A stretch of DNA of 64,000 nucleotides from Sagittula marina (lineage in GTDB: Bacteria > Pseudomonadota > Alphaproteobacteria > Rhodobacterales > Rhodobacteraceae). Position 1 is the first letter of the stretch; every line of letters begins with the position of its first letter. Shown in pieces: positions 1 to 8,992 of the stretch. The position numbers and the translations under genes were made by a program. Under the pieces are notes generated by a model. It was not told the origin of the DNA and did not search any database. It saw nothing but the letters and a program-made list of their open reading frames with translations. The DNA lies in assembly GCF_014196795.1 (NCBI RefSeq), contig NZ_JACIEJ010000006.1:124001-188000 (forward strand), read 5' to 3'.

Positions 1-253
1 GCGTCGGCTGAGACATTTGCGTATCGGACGGAGAACTTGCTTGACAGTCGGGTTCATGGGGTTGACCTCGCGGCCCTGCGCCCTTAGTTAGCCCCATCCC
101 GCTAGGGAGACCGTCCGAATCGTGTCGGCTTTGTGCCGCCCCGAGAACGACAGATCACCTGAGATATGACGGACAGCCCGGACGCATTGCGCCGGGCTCA
201 TGTTGTGAAAAAAGGGCCCGGAGTGACGGGCTCGCAACGAAAGGATAAGAGAC
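1..253. other. Leader region upstream of rpsM, no gene supported
   Basis: No convincing coding region is seen. A short open frame ends with TAG at 85-87 but matches no family I recognise, so it may be the tail of an upstream gene or chance. A GC-rich inverted repeat (175-181 with 192-198) could be the terminator of the upstream gene or part of an rpsM leader. The purine-rich stretch AAAGGATAAGAGAC just before 254 is the likely ribosome binding site for rpsM. Confidence 0.4.
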
Positions 254-622
254 TTGGCTCGTATTGCCGGCGTCAACCTCCCGACTGCCAAGCGCGTTCC
301 GATCGCGCTGACCTATATCACCGGAATCGGTCACACCTCCGCTCAGCAGATCTGCGAAGCGGTGAACATTGACCAGACCCGCCGCATCAACGAACTCTCG
401 GACGCCGAAGTTCTCGCAATCCGCGAGCACATCGACGCGAACTTCACCGTTGAAGGTGACCTGCGTCGCGAAGTCCAGATGAACGTGAAGCGTCTGATGG
501 ATCTTGGCTGCTACCGTGGCCTGCGCCACCGTCGTAACCTCCCCGTTCGCGGCCAGCGGACACACACCAACGCTCGTACGCGCAAAGGCCCTGCAAAGGC
601 CATTGCCGGCAAGAAGAAGTAA
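254..622 (+). CDS. rpsM: 30S ribosomal protein S13
   Basis: S13 sits in the head of the small ribosomal subunit and contacts the large subunit and the P-site tRNA. The 122-residue product begins ARIAGVNLP after the initiator and ends in a basic [15 protein letters not shown] tail that reaches toward the decoding site. It contains the helix-turn-helix core with ITGIGHTSA and the [16 protein letters not shown] motif typical of the family. The start codon is TTG, preceded by a purine-rich ribosome binding site, and no ATG or GTG in frame fits better. It is the first gene of the block rpsM-rpsK-rpoA-rplQ; rpsK follows after 15 bp. Confidence 0.98.
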   Translation: MARIAGVNLPTAKRVPIALTYITGIGHTSAQQICEAVNIDQTRRINELSDAEVLAIREHIDANFTVEGDLRREVQMNVKRLMDLGCYRGLRHRRNLPVRGQRTHTNARTRKGPAKAIAGKKK

Positions 623-637
623 GGGAGATAACGACCA

Positions 638-1030
638 ATGGCACGTGATACTCGCCGTGGTGGCAAGAAGAAGGTCTCCAAGAACATTGCAGCTGGCGTT
701 GCACATGTGAACTCGACCTTCAACAACACCAAAATCCTGATCTCCGACGTTCAGGGCAACGCAATTGCATGGTCCTCCGCTGGCACCATGGGCTTCAAGG
801 GTTCGCGCAAGTCGACACCTTACGCAGCTCAGCTCGCCGCCGAAGACGCAGGCAAGAAAGCACAAGAACACGGCGTGAAAACGCTGGAAGTTGAAGTGCA
901 GGGCCCGGGTTCGGGTCGTGAGTCCGCGCTGCGCGCGCTGGCTGCTGCAGGCTTCAACATCACGTCCATCCGCGACGTGACACCGATCGCGCACAACGGC
1001 TGCCGCCCCCCGAAGCGTCGCCGCGTCTGA
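638..1030 (+). CDS. rpsK: 30S ribosomal protein S11
   Basis: S11 is part of the platform of the small subunit, near the Shine-Dalgarno/anti-Shine-Dalgarno helix. The 130-residue protein has the family features in order: a lysine-rich N-terminus ([11 protein letters not shown]), the [14 protein letters not shown] strand, the [19 protein letters not shown] segment and the C-terminal [11 protein letters not shown] tail. It starts with ATG 15 bp after rpsM, with GGGAGA as ribosome binding site, so the two are translated from one transcript. A hairpin lies between it and rpoA. Confidence 0.98.
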   Translation: MARDTRRGGKKKVSKNIAAGVAHVNSTFNNTKILISDVQGNAIAWSSAGTMGFKGSRKSTPYAAQLAAEDAGKKAQEHGVKTLEVEVQGPGSGRESALRALAAAGFNITSIRDVTPIAHNGCRPPKRRRV

Positions 1031-1047
1031 TCGACATTGATTACTGG

Positions 1048-1076
1048 ACGAGGCGGGGCCCTGTGCCCTGCCTCGT
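1048..1076 (+). terminator. Hairpin between rpsK and rpoA
   Basis: ACGAGGC (1048-1054) pairs exactly with GCCTCGT (1070-1076), with further GC pairs inside and a short loop, followed by TTCTGTCGTTTT. The T-run is weak, so partial termination or mRNA processing that sets the rpoA:ribosomal protein ratio is more likely than full termination. Confidence 0.45.
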
Positions 1077-1148
1077 TCTGTCGTTTTCGAAACCTCGGGC
1101 GTCGGCTCCTATTGGACATGGGGAACCGGCAGGTATGGAGGGAACTGC

Positions 1149-2165
1149 ATGATCCACAAGAATTGGGCAGAACTGATCAAGCCGACCCAGCTTGAAATCA
1201 AGCCGGGCGCCGATCCGTCGCGTCAGGCTACCTGTGTCGCAGAACCGCTGGAGCGCGGCTTTGGTCTGACACTCGGCAACGCGCTGCGTCGCGTGCTGCT
1301 GTCCTCGCTGCAAGGCGCGGCCATCACGAGCGTTCAGATCGACAACGTCCTGCACGAGTTCTCGTCAGTGGCCGGTGTGCGTGAAGACGTCACAGACATC
1401 ATCCTGAACCTCAAGCAGGTCGCTCTGAAGATGGAAGTGGAAGGGCCCAAGCGTCTGTCCGTTTCCGCCAAAGGTCCGGGCGTTGTCACCGCAGGTGACA
1501 TCCAGGAATCCAACGGCATCGAGATCCTGAACCGCGATCACGTGATCTGTCACGTGGACGAAGGTGCCGAAGTGTACATGGAATTTACCGTGAACACCGG
1601 CAAAGGCTACGTTGCCGCCGACAAGAACAAGCCGGAAGATGCGCCCATCGGTCTTATCCCGATCGACGCCATCTACTCCCCGGTCAAGAAGGTCGCTTAC
1701 GACGTTCAGCCCACGCGTGAAGGCCAGGTTCTGGACTACGACAAGCTGACGCTGAAGATCGAAACCGACGGGTCCGTGACGCCGGAAGACGCGATTGCCT
1801 ACGCGGCGCGCATCCTGCAGGACCAGCTGTCGATCTTCGTCAACTTCGACGAGCCGGAAGCCGCAACACGTCAGGACGACGAAGATGGTCTCGAGTTCAA
1901 CCCGCTTCTGCTGAAGAAAGTGGACGAGCTGGAACTGTCCGTGCGTTCCGCGAACTGCTTGAAGAACGACAACATCGTTTATATTGGCGACCTGATCCAA
2001 AAGACCGAAGCCGAGATGCTCCGCACCCCGAACTTCGGCCGCAAGTCGCTGAACGAGATCAAGGAAGTGCTGTCCGGTATGGGCCTGCACCTCGGCATGG
2101 ACGTCGAGGACTGGCCACCGGACAACATCGAGGATCTGGCCAAGAAGCTGGAAGACTCGTTCTGA
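1149..2165 (+). CDS. rpoA: DNA-directed RNA polymerase subunit alpha
   Basis: The alpha subunit dimerises to nucleate RNA polymerase assembly, and its C-terminal domain binds UP elements and activators. The 338-residue length is normal. The N-terminal domain shows [20 protein letters not shown] and the dimer-interface segments. The acidic linker (around residues 230-250) leads to the C-terminal domain with helix-hairpin-helix segments [10 protein letters not shown] and [18 protein letters not shown]. The start ATG follows a GGAGGGAAC ribosome binding site. It lies in the usual position between rpsK and rplQ. Confidence 0.99.
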   Translation: MIHKNWAELIKPTQLEIKPGADPSRQATCVAEPLERGFGLTLGNALRRVLLSSLQGAAITSVQIDNVLHEFSSVAGVREDVTDIILNLKQVALKMEVEGPKRLSVSAKGPGVVTAGDIQESNGIEILNRDHVICHVDEGAEVYMEFTVNTGKGYVAADKNKPEDAPIGLIPIDAIYSPVKKVAYDVQPTREGQVLDYDKLTLKIETDGSVTPEDAIAYAARILQDQLSIFVNFDEPEAATRQDDEDGLEFNPLLLKKVDELELSVRSANCLKNDNIVYIGDLIQKTEAEMLRTPNFGRKSLNEIKEVLSGMGLHLGMDVEDWPPDNIEDLAKKLEDSF

Positions 2166-2175
2166 AAATCGGCGT

Positions 2176-2197
2176 AGGTCGGGGATTTCCCCGACCT
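2176..2197 (+). terminator. Hairpin between rpoA and rplQ
   Basis: AGGTCGGGG (2176-2184) pairs perfectly with CCCCGACCT (2189-2197) around the four-base loop ATTT. It is followed by TCCC and no T-run, so it probably stabilises or partly attenuates the transcript rather than ending it. Confidence 0.45.
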
Positions 2198-2295
2198 TCC
2201 CAAATCCGGGCATCCGCCCCAAGGTGAGTCGGTGACACGCATCATCGGCCTGACAAAGCAAAACAGCCCGTAGAGGGCACATTAGGAGTTAGACA

Positions 2296-2709
2296 ATGCG
2301 TCACGCAAAAGGTTACCGCCGCCTGAACCGTACCCACGAGCACCGCAAGGCGCTGTGGGCGAACATGGCCGGCTCGCTCATCGAACACGAGCAGATCAAG
2401 ACCACCCTGCCCAAGGCAAAAGAACTCAAGCGCATCGCCGACAAGCTGATCACGCTGGGCAAGCGCGGTGACATCCACGCCCGCCGTCAGGCGCGCGCGC
2501 AGCTCAAGCAGGACATGCACGTTGCAAAACTGTTCGACGTCCTCGGCCCGCGCTATGCCGAGCGGAACGGTGGTTACACCCGCGTTCTCAAGGCTGGCTT
2601 CCGCTACGGTGACATGGCGCCCATGGCCATCATCGAGCTGGTCGACCGCGACGTTGACGCCAAAGGCGCAGCGGACAAGGCACGTCTCGAAGCGGCTGAA
2701 GCCGAATAA
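2296..2709 (+). CDS. rplQ: 50S ribosomal protein L17
   Basis: L17 is a large-subunit protein near the peptide exit. The 137-residue product starts [20 protein letters not shown] and has the family core [20 protein letters not shown], then [20 protein letters not shown], with an alphaproteobacterial C-terminal extension rich in Ala, Asp and Lys. The ribosome binding site AGGAG lies 10 bp upstream of ATG. It ends the ribosomal/RNA polymerase block and is followed directly by a strong terminator. Confidence 0.98.
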   Translation: MRHAKGYRRLNRTHEHRKALWANMAGSLIEHEQIKTTLPKAKELKRIADKLITLGKRGDIHARRQARAQLKQDMHVAKLFDVLGPRYAERNGGYTRVLKAGFRYGDMAPMAIIELVDRDVDAKGAADKARLEAAEAE

Positions 2710-2730
2710 TTCCACGACCCTGTCGTGATA

Positions 2731-2760
2731 AAGGCCTCTCCGTCGGAGAGGCCTTTTTTT
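2731..2760 (+). terminator. Rho-independent terminator after rplQ
   Basis: GGCCTCTCC pairs with GGAGAGGCC around a short loop, directly followed by seven T residues. This is the end of the rpsM-rplQ transcription unit, and the next gene lies on the opposite strand. Confidence 0.93.
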
Positions 2761-2780
2761 GTTTGTCTACGATGTTGAGA

Positions 2781-3203
2781 TCAGTTCGACATTTCGCGTC
2801 GTCGCATGGGCATCTCGTCAATCCGGTCAAACAGCAAGCGCGCGGCAACCGGCGTTTTCTGCCGTAACTTCACGCTGCCATCTTTCCCCACCAGCACGAC
2901 TTCGAAACTGTCGACGGCCAATGCGGTGCGCAACTTTCCATAAATCTCTGGCTCGGTGTCCATGAGCACAACAATATCGCGCTCCATCAACCCGTTGCTG
3001 GCCTCACGCAGTTCTGCCAGTTGATCCTTGAAATCCGGATCCTCTGCGTCGGGAGCAAAAACCAAAAGCGGTCTATACTCGCCTTTATAGTCGGACAGGT
3101 CCTTTTGCGTGGGCGACAATGTATTGAAGCCCGCGCCTTGGGCAAAGACCGCCGACCCGAACATGCTCAGCGCGGTGACCAACGACTGTTTGAACGTACT
3201 CAT
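2781..3203 (-). CDS. DUF4174 domain-containing secreted protein
   Basis: A 140-residue protein of unknown function. Its N-terminus has a signal-peptide pattern (short basic start, hydrophobic VTALSMFGSAVFAQG). The body begins with LSDYKGEYRPLLVFAPDAEDP and carries LVGKDGSVKLR, which together match the DUF4174 family, a thioredoxin-fold-like group found in exported proteins. I chose the ATG at 3203 because GGCAGGAGATCTACC precedes it; a longer open frame upstream lacks such a site. It converges on the rplQ terminator. No catalytic cysteine pair is visible, so a redox role is not supported. Confidence 0.75.
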   Translation of the reverse strand: MSTFKQSLVTALSMFGSAVFAQGAGFNTLSPTQKDLSDYKGEYRPLLVFAPDAEDPDFKDQLAELREASNGLMERDIVVLMDTEPEIYGKLRTALAVDSFEVVLVGKDGSVKLRQKTPVAARLLFDRIDEMPMRRREMSN

Positions 3204-3262
3204 GGTAGATCTCCTGCCAGTGACGGGTGGGGCGGTCCCCACCCAATCGGCAGGGCGCCGCT

Positions 3263-3718
3263 TTACGCGGCGTCCAACTCCTTTTTAACTAGATCCTCGA
3301 TCTCGTTAACCGGATGGTTGGTCAGAGTTTTCGGCACTTCGGCGATGACCTTGTCGGACACTTCCTTGTGCATTTCATCGCGCAGAACACCCAAGACCTG
3401 CGGCGAAGCCACAATGATCAGCTTGTCAAACGAGCCCTTGTGCGCCTCGGCGTATAGCTTGTCAGCCAGATCTGCGGCGAAGCGATCCTTGGCAAGCTCG
3501 TGCCAGTCGGTGTCCTGATAGGCGGATTTCTGTCCAACACCGTTGTCCTTCATCCGACCCGGGCGGTTGGCCGACTGTTCTTCATCGGATGGGTTGTCCT
3601 GTTCATCCTCGTCGAACACGTCGAGGTTCGGGTTCTCGTGGTCCGTCATGTTGCGCAGGAACAGAACCTTCTCGCTGTCTGCCACGACGACCCAGGTTCC
3701 CTTTTTCAGTTCAGCCAT
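3263..3718 (-). CDS. Host attachment family protein
   Basis: The 151-residue product starts MAELKKGTWVVVADSEKVLFLRN, has an acidic, DE-rich middle, then DRFAADLADKLYAEAHKG and LIIVASPQVLGVLRDEMHKEV. This matches the host-attachment family (PF10116), related to Rof/RNase E-like baeRF folds and named from plant-associated bacteria; the biochemical activity is not known. The ATG at 3718 is two bases from the stop of the upstream 79-codon gene, so the two form an operon. Its ribosome binding site lies inside the end of that gene. Confidence 0.8.
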   Translation of the reverse strand: MAELKKGTWVVVADSEKVLFLRNMTDHENPNLDVFDEDEQDNPSDEEQSANRPGRMKDNGVGQKSAYQDTDWHELAKDRFAADLADKLYAEAHKGSFDKLIIVASPQVLGVLRDEMHKEVSDKVIAEVPKTLTNHPVNEIEDLVKKELDAA

Positions 3719-3719
3719 C

Positions 3720-3959
3720 TCAGGTGCTCCCTTTTTCTGTTCCGTGATGACCACCAAGATTGCCTTGGCCGGCCTCGTCGGATTTCGTCACACGTGTCGC
3801 GCCCGGACGATCCTGCTCGGCACGCTTTTCGTCATCTCTTGTGCCCACTGCGCGTTCCAGATTTCCCTGCGCACGACCTTGATCCGACGGGGTGGCAACG
3901 TCGTCCGTATAGGCTTCGGTTTCCCGTGTACCGTCCTTCGATCTTACTCGCTCAGCCAT
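3720..3959 (-). CDS. Small hydrophilic protein, operon partner of host attachment protein
   Basis: A 79-residue, very polar protein (rich in Asp, Glu, Arg, Gly and Thr, without hydrophobic segments), probably intrinsically disordered. I do not recognise a family. It is supported as real by the strong ribosome binding site CAGGAGGACCCA directly before its ATG and by the one-base gap between its stop and the next ATG. It may be stress related, like other low-complexity hydrophilic proteins, but this is inference from composition only. Confidence 0.6.
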   Translation of the reverse strand: MAERVRSKDGTRETEAYTDDVATPSDQGRAQGNLERAVGTRDDEKRAEQDRPGATRVTKSDEAGQGNLGGHHGTEKGST

Positions 3960-4114
3960 TGGGTCCTCCTGTTTCTTTGTTTCAATCAGTCAACGCGATA
4001 GCGTCTGTGGACGTTCCATAGCGACCTTCTAAGCTGACGCAGGGGCAGTCTGTCTGACTTGAATCCTGGCAGCCGTGACGGCATATCTGATCGACATCCA
4101 CAAGGAGGCCCCGA

Positions 4115-5491
4115 ATGCGCAAAGTGCTTGTCTGTCTGTTGCTGATCTGGGGCACTGTGGCAGCGGCGGACACCCGTGTGCCGGCCTCCCAGGCCGAGAT
4201 TTCCCTCAGCTTTGCCCCCTTGGTGAAACAGGCGACGCCGGCTGTGGTGAACATCTACGCAAGTCGGGTGGTGCAGTCGCGCAGCTCCTTTGCCGACGAT
4301 CCGTTTTTCAACAACTTCTTCAGGGATTTTCAGCCACGACCACGGGTGCAGAACTCGCTGGGGTCCGGGGTGATCCTGTCCGATGACGGCATCGTCGTGT
4401 CCAACTACCACGTCGTGGGACAGGCGACCGACATTCGCGTGGTGCTGAACAATCGCCAGGAATACGCAGCGAAGGTGCTGCTGGGGGACGAGGAGTCCGA
4501 TCTGGCCATCCTCCAGCTCGAAGGGGCCGATGACATGCCGCATCTGACCCTGCGCGACAGCGATACGGTGGAGGTGGGGGAGCTGGTGCTGGCCATCGGC
4601 AACCCCTTTGGCGTCGGGCAGACGGTGTCCTCCGGCATCGTCAGTGGCCTGGCGCGCTCTGGCACGGCCACGGGCAACGCGCGGGGGTATTTCATCCAGA
4701 CAGATGCGCCGATCAATCCCGGCAACTCCGGCGGCGCGCTGATTGATGTCCAGGGGCGCCTGATCGGGATCAACACGTCGATCCTGACGCGCTCCGGCGG
4801 GTCGAACGGCATCGGATTTGCCATCCCTTCGGCGCTTGTCGCGCAATTCGTGAAGCAGGCGCACGACGGCGAAACCCGATTTCAACGTCCTTGGGCGGGT
4901 GTCACCGGGCAGTCCGTGGATTCGGATCTCTCTGACAGTCTTGGGCTGGGCATGCCGGGGGGCGTGATCCTGTCAGAGCTGCATCGCGCCAGCCCCTTCG
5001 CCAAAGCAGGCCTGCAGCGCGGCGATGTGGTGCTGGAGGTGGATGGCTTGGCTGTGAACACCCCGGCAGAGATGCTGTTTCGCATGTCGGTGCGCGGGAT
5101 CGGGGAGACGGCTGATGTGCTGTATGCGCGCGAAGGTGCGCTGGTTCATGCCCGGGTCGAGATGATCACACCGCCGGAGACCCCCGCGCGGGAGGCCATT
5201 TCCCTGGGCGAACGCGCCGTGCTGCCCGGCTTGCGAATCGCGCGGATCAATCCTGCGGTCGTGGACGAACTCGGCACAGGTCTGGCGGTGGAGGATGGCG
5301 TCGTCGTGGTGGAGGCAGGTCCCTATGGCGCGCGGGCTGGTCTGGCCCGCGGCGACGTTCTGTTGCGAATCGACGGCCGCCGTGTGGAGGCCCCCCGCGA
5401 TGTGGAGACGTTGATGCGGCAGGCCGGGCGCCGCGTGCAGATAGAGGCCCTGCGCGGCACGCGTCGCATCATGCTCAGCTTCCGGGTCTGA
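4115..5491 (+). CDS. Do/DegQ-type periplasmic serine protease (HtrA family)
   Basis: Degrades or chaperones misfolded envelope proteins. The 458-residue product has a signal peptide (residues 1-18, cut near AAA-D), a trypsin-like domain with the triad His99 (SNYHVV), Asp129 (ESDLAI) and Ser205 (GNSGGA), and two PDZ domains, the first starting near GVTGQSVDSD and the second near GLRIARINPA. The substrate-facing loop carries the Phe-rich FFNNFFRDF segment usual in DegP/DegQ LA loops. An AGGAGG ribosome binding site precedes ATG. The next gene (rarA) starts three bases after its stop. Confidence 0.93.
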   Translation: MRKVLVCLLLIWGTVAAADTRVPASQAEISLSFAPLVKQATPAVVNIYASRVVQSRSSFADDPFFNNFFRDFQPRPRVQNSLGSGVILSDDGIVVSNYHVVGQATDIRVVLNNRQEYAAKVLLGDEESDLAILQLEGADDMPHLTLRDSDTVEVGELVLAIGNPFGVGQTVSSGIVSGLARSGTATGNARGYFIQTDAPINPGNSGGALIDVQGRLIGINTSILTRSGGSNGIGFAIPSALVAQFVKQAHDGETRFQRPWAGVTGQSVDSDLSDSLGLGMPGGVILSELHRASPFAKAGLQRGDVVLEVDGLAVNTPAEMLFRMSVRGIGETADVLYAREGALVHARVEMITPPETPAREAISLGERAVLPGLRIARINPAVVDELGTGLAVEDGVVVVEAGPYGARAGLARGDVLLRIDGRRVEAPRDVETLMRQAGRRVQIEALRGTRRIMLSFRV

Positions 5492-5494
5492 CCG

Positions 5495-6808
5495 GTGGCG
5501 GACCTCTTCGACACCGCGCCCGACGCGTTGCCTGACACCGCGCCGCGCCCCTTGGCGGATCGTCTGCGGCCCGCTCGGCTGGACGAGGTGATCGGTCAGC
5601 AGCAGGTGCTTGGCCCTGAAAGCCCTCTGGGCGTGATGCTCTCCGCCGGAACCCTGGGGTCGATCGTCTTCTGGGGGCCGCCTGGGGTGGGAAAGACCAC
5701 CATCGCGCGGCTGTTGGCCGATGCCACGGACCTCTACTTCGTCCAGATCAGCGCGATCTTTTCCGGCGTGCCGGAATTGCGCAAGGTCTTCGACGCGGCA
5801 AAGCTTCGGCGCAGCCAGGGGCGCGGCACCTTGCTGTTCGTCGACGAGATCCACCGCTTCAACAAGGCGCAACAGGACAGCTTCCTCCCGCATATGGAGG
5901 ACGGCACCATCCTGCTGGTCGGTGCCACGACGGAGAACCCCAGTTTCGAACTCAACAAGGCCCTGCTGTCCCGCGCGCAAGTGCTTGTTCTTGATCGATT
6001 GTCAGCTGACAATTTATCCGACCTCCTGACCCGTGCCGAAACGCTGCTGGACCGTGAATTGCCCCTCACGCAACCCGCACGCGCCGCGCTGGTGGAGATG
6101 GCGGATGGCGACGGGCGTGCGCTGCTCAACCTCGTGGAACAGGTGACCTCGTGGAAGACGGACACCGACCTTGGTCCGGACGCGCTGAAGACCCGGCTGA
6201 TGAAGCGCGCGGCCCAATACGACAAATCTGGCGACGGGCATTACAACCTGATCTCGGCGCTGCACAAATCGGTGCGCGGCTCGGACCCGGACGCCTCGCT
6301 CTATTGGTTCGCGCGGATGCTGGAGGCGGGGGAGGACCCGCGCTACCTCGCCCGGCGCATCACGCGCATGGCGGTGGAGGACATCGGCCTTGCTGATCCG
6401 CAGGCGCAGACCGCCTGTCTGGATGCGTGGCAAACCTACGAACGGCTCGGCTCGCCGGAGGGGGAGCTGGCGCTGGCACAGGCACTGGTCTACGTCGCGC
6501 TCGCCCCCAAGAGCAACGCCACCTACACGGCCTACAAAGCGGCGCGCAAGGCGGCGAAGCAGACCGGCTCGCTCATGCCGCCCAAGCATATCCTGAACGC
6601 GCCCACCGACCTGATGAAGGACCAGGGCTACGGCAAGGGCTACGCCTACGACCATGACGCAAAGGAAGGCTTCTCCGGCCAGGACTACTTCCCCGAAGAC
6701 ATGGACCGTCCCCAGTTCTACGATCCCGTTGACCGGGGATTCGAACGCGAGATGCGCAAGCGCCTCGACTATTACGCGCGCCTGCGGGCGGAGCGGGCAA
6801 AAGACTGA
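5495..6808 (+). CDS. rarA: Replication-associated recombination protein A (AAA+ ATPase)
   Basis: RarA/MgsA (the bacterial WRNIP1 relative) acts at stalled replication forks and binds SSB. The 437-residue product shows LRPARLDEVIGQQ, Walker A GPPGVGKT (61-68), Walker B LLFVDEIHRFNKAQQD, sensor GATTENPSFELN, and the C-terminal tetramerisation domain with SALHKSVRGSDPDASLYW and RLDYYARLRAERAK. The start is GTG, three bases after the htrA stop; the usual N-terminal MADLF is preserved. Coupled translation with htrA is likely, and the pairing probably reflects shared transcription rather than shared function. Confidence 0.95.
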   Translation: MADLFDTAPDALPDTAPRPLADRLRPARLDEVIGQQQVLGPESPLGVMLSAGTLGSIVFWGPPGVGKTTIARLLADATDLYFVQISAIFSGVPELRKVFDAAKLRRSQGRGTLLFVDEIHRFNKAQQDSFLPHMEDGTILLVGATTENPSFELNKALLSRAQVLVLDRLSADNLSDLLTRAETLLDRELPLTQPARAALVEMADGDGRALLNLVEQVTSWKTDTDLGPDALKTRLMKRAAQYDKSGDGHYNLISALHKSVRGSDPDASLYWFARMLEAGEDPRYLARRITRMAVEDIGLADPQAQTACLDAWQTYERLGSPEGELALAQALVYVALAPKSNATYTAYKAARKAAKQTGSLMPPKHILNAPTDLMKDQGYGKGYAYDHDAKEGFSGQDYFPEDMDRPQFYDPVDRGFEREMRKRLDYYARLRAERAKD

Positions 6809-6912
6809 TCTTTCGTTTCTTTGGTTCACAAATACTGCGGGGGAGGCCGCAGGCCGGGGACAAAGCCCCAGTTTCCTTGACAAGCCATGCCACAAGCGCC
6901 ACAGCACCGCTC

Positions 6913-7287
6913 ATGACACCGCTTTTTCAAGTTGCCCTCGGCGGCGCGCTCGGCGCGTCAGGCCGCTATCTGACGGGCCTGTTGATGGTCCGCCTCATGG
7001 GGCGTGACTTTCCATGGGGGACGTTGGCCGTGAACATTCTCGGCTCCCTTCTGATGGGCTTTCTGGTGGTCGCGTTGGCGCATGTCTCGGGCAACCGGTT
7101 TGCGCCCCTGCTGACCACCGGGTTCCTTGGCGGGTTCACGACCTTTTCCACCTTCTCACTGGATGCGGTGACGATCTACGAGCGCGGCCAGATCGGGCTG
7201 GCGGCGGGATACGTCATGGCATCGGTGGGGGTGTCCATCGCGGCGCTCTTCGCCGGACTTTACATCGCACGGAGCCTGACCACATGA
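6913..7287 (+). CDS. crcB: Fluoride exporter CrcB/Fluc
   Basis: Fluc channels export fluoride as dual-topology dimers. The 124-residue protein has four hydrophobic segments and the family motifs GGALGASGRYL, GTLAVNILGSLLMGF and GFLGGFTTFSTFS; the last includes the fluoride-lining Phe residues and the central sodium-binding TTFSTF turn. I prefer the ATG at 6913 over the one at 6877 because the family begins a few residues before GGALGA. Its stop overlaps the start of the pseudouridine synthase by ATGA. No fluoride riboswitch is visible in the 100 bp upstream. Confidence 0.92.
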   Translation: MTPLFQVALGGALGASGRYLTGLLMVRLMGRDFPWGTLAVNILGSLLMGFLVVALAHVSGNRFAPLLTTGFLGGFTTFSTFSLDAVTIYERGQIGLAAGYVMASVGVSIAALFAGLYIARSLTT

Positions 7288-8327
7288 GCCGCGTACAGAC
7301 GATAACAGTGGGGCCGGGCGACGGCGACCAGAGGCTCGACCGCTGGATGAAGCGCATCTTCCCCCACGTGGCGCAAAGCCGGATCGAAAAGATGTGCCGC
7401 AAGGGCGAGATCCGCGTCGATGGCGGCAGGGCAAAGGCCTCGACCCGCATCGAGACCGGCCAGCAGGTGCGCATTCCGCCGTTGCCCGAACCGGGGCAGG
7501 TCGAAAGCGCGCCAAAGCCGCGGGTCACCGATGGCGATGCGGAGCTGATCCAGTCCTGCGTGATCTACAAGGACGACCACATCATCGCGCTGAACAAGCC
7601 GCCGGGCCTGCCGACGCAGGGTGGCAGCAAGCAGACGCGCCACGTGGACGGCATGGCGGACGCTCTGAAGTTCGGCTTTGACGAGAAGCCCCGCCTTGTT
7701 CACCGACTGGACAAGGACACCTCTGGCGTTCTGCTGCTGGCACGCACCCGCGCCGTGGCCAAGGCGCTGACCGAGGCCATGCGCCACCGTGAAACGCGCA
7801 AGGTTTACTGGGCGCTCGTGGCAGGTGTGCCGGTGCCCTACCTCGGCGAGATCAAATACGGTCTGGTCAAGGCGCCCGGTCACGGCAAGGGCGGCGAAGG
7901 CGAAAAGATGATCTGCGTGCATCCCAACGAGGTGCATAACACCGAAGGCGCCAAGCGCGCGCACAGCTACTATGCCACGCTTTACCGTGTGGCGTCGCGC
8001 GCGTCATGGGTGGCGCTGGAGCCGCTGACAGGCCGCACGCACCAGCTGCGGGCGCATATGGCCGAGATCGGACACCCTATCATTGGCGACGGCAAATACG
8101 GCGGCTCGGGTCAGGAAAACCTCGGCGACGGATGGGGCGCTCAGCTGGGCGGCCTGATGTCCAAGAAGCTGCACCTGCACGCGCGGTCGATGACCTTGCA
8201 GCACCCGGTGACAAAGAAGCCGCTGACCGTGACCGCGCATCTGCCGGACCACATGGCGCACAGCTGGGACACGCTTGGCTGGGAAGAAGACTACGCCGAC
8301 GCCGACCCCTTTGAGTCGTTGCATTGA
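7284..8327 (+). CDS. RluA-family pseudouridine synthase (RluC-type)
   Basis: Converts uridines of 23S rRNA to pseudouridine. The 347-residue protein has an N-terminal S4 RNA-binding domain (RIEKMCRKGEIRVDG) and a catalytic domain with the signature LVHRLDKDTSGVLLLAR, in which the Asp of HRLDKDTSG is the nucleophile, followed by LTGRTHQLRAHMA. Position next to crcB and a HAD phosphatase, plus the S4 domain, argue for RluC (23S positions 955/2504/2580) rather than RluD, but specificity cannot be read from sequence alone. ATG overlaps the crcB stop; its own stop overlaps the next start. Confidence 0.9.
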   Translation: MSRVQTITVGPGDGDQRLDRWMKRIFPHVAQSRIEKMCRKGEIRVDGGRAKASTRIETGQQVRIPPLPEPGQVESAPKPRVTDGDAELIQSCVIYKDDHIIALNKPPGLPTQGGSKQTRHVDGMADALKFGFDEKPRLVHRLDKDTSGVLLLARTRAVAKALTEAMRHRETRKVYWALVAGVPVPYLGEIKYGLVKAPGHGKGGEGEKMICVHPNEVHNTEGAKRAHSYYATLYRVASRASWVALEPLTGRTHQLRAHMAEIGHPIIGDGKYGGSGQENLGDGWGAQLGGLMSKKLHLHARSMTLQHPVTKKPLTVTAHLPDHMAHSWDTLGWEEDYADADPFESLH

Positions 8328-8992
8328 CCGATCTGAAGCTTGTCATCTTTGATGTGGACGGCACGTTGGTGGACAGTCAGGGAGATATCCTTGGTGCCAT
8401 GAGCGCGGCCTTTGCCGGCGAAGGATTGGTCGCGCCGGATCGACCGGACGTGCTGCGTATCGTTGGCCTGTCGCTGCCGCAGGCGATGGAGCAGTTGGTG
8501 CCCGACCTTGGCACTGTTCAGCGGACACGCATGGTGGAGACCTACAAGGCCGCCTATGCCGCACAGGTGACGTGCACGGCCTCGCCGCTGTACGATGGCA
8601 TACCGGAGCTGTTGGACCGTCTCGGAGACATTGATGATCTGCTGCTGGGTGTGGCGACGGGCAAATCCCGGCGCGGCTTGTCACGCCTGCTGAAGGCGCA
8701 CGGCCTGACCGGACGCTTTGTCACGACGCAGGTGGCAGACGATCACCCATCGAAGCCGCATCCGGCGATGCTGTTTTCTGCGCTGGACGAGCTTGGGTTG
8801 GACGCGGCGCAGGCGGTGATGATCGGCGACACAAGTTATGACATGGACATGGCCGAGGCGGCGGGCATCCGCGGCATCGGTGTGACCTGGGGCTACCATC
8901 CGGCGGATGCGCTGGGGGCGGCGGTTCGGGTCGTGAATGACACGCAAGAACTGGCAGGCGCGATTGGCGACATGCTGGAGGTGACGATATGA
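8324..8992 (+). CDS. HAD-superfamily hydrolase (phosphoglycolate phosphatase-like)
   Basis: A 222-residue HAD subfamily IA enzyme. Motif I is FDVDGTLVDSQ with the nucleophile Asp, motif II is VATGKS, the motif III lysine lies in HPSKPHPAM, and motif IV is MIGDTSYDMDMA. The cap domain is alpha-helical (residues about 20-85). The substrate is unknown; phosphoglycolate or another small phosphoester is usual. Start codon TTG overlaps the stop of the pseudouridine synthase (TTGA), and its end overlaps the ATP12 start, so the three are translationally coupled. Confidence 0.88.
   Translation: MTDLKLVIFDVDGTLVDSQGDILGAMSAAFAGEGLVAPDRPDVLRIVGLSLPQAMEQLVPDLGTVQRTRMVETYKAAYAAQVTCTASPLYDGIPELLDRLGDIDDLLLGVATGKSRRGLSRLLKAHGLTGRFVTTQVADDHPSKPHPAMLFSALDELGLDAAQAVMIGDTSYDMDMAEAAGIRGIGVTWGYHPADALGAAVRVVNDTQELAGAIGDMLEVTI

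Noticed and set aside
6809-6912. Possible fluoride riboswitch before crcB
   Set aside because: The conserved GGNGAUGG element and the matching pseudoknot segments are not present; the small GC hairpin here is not enough.
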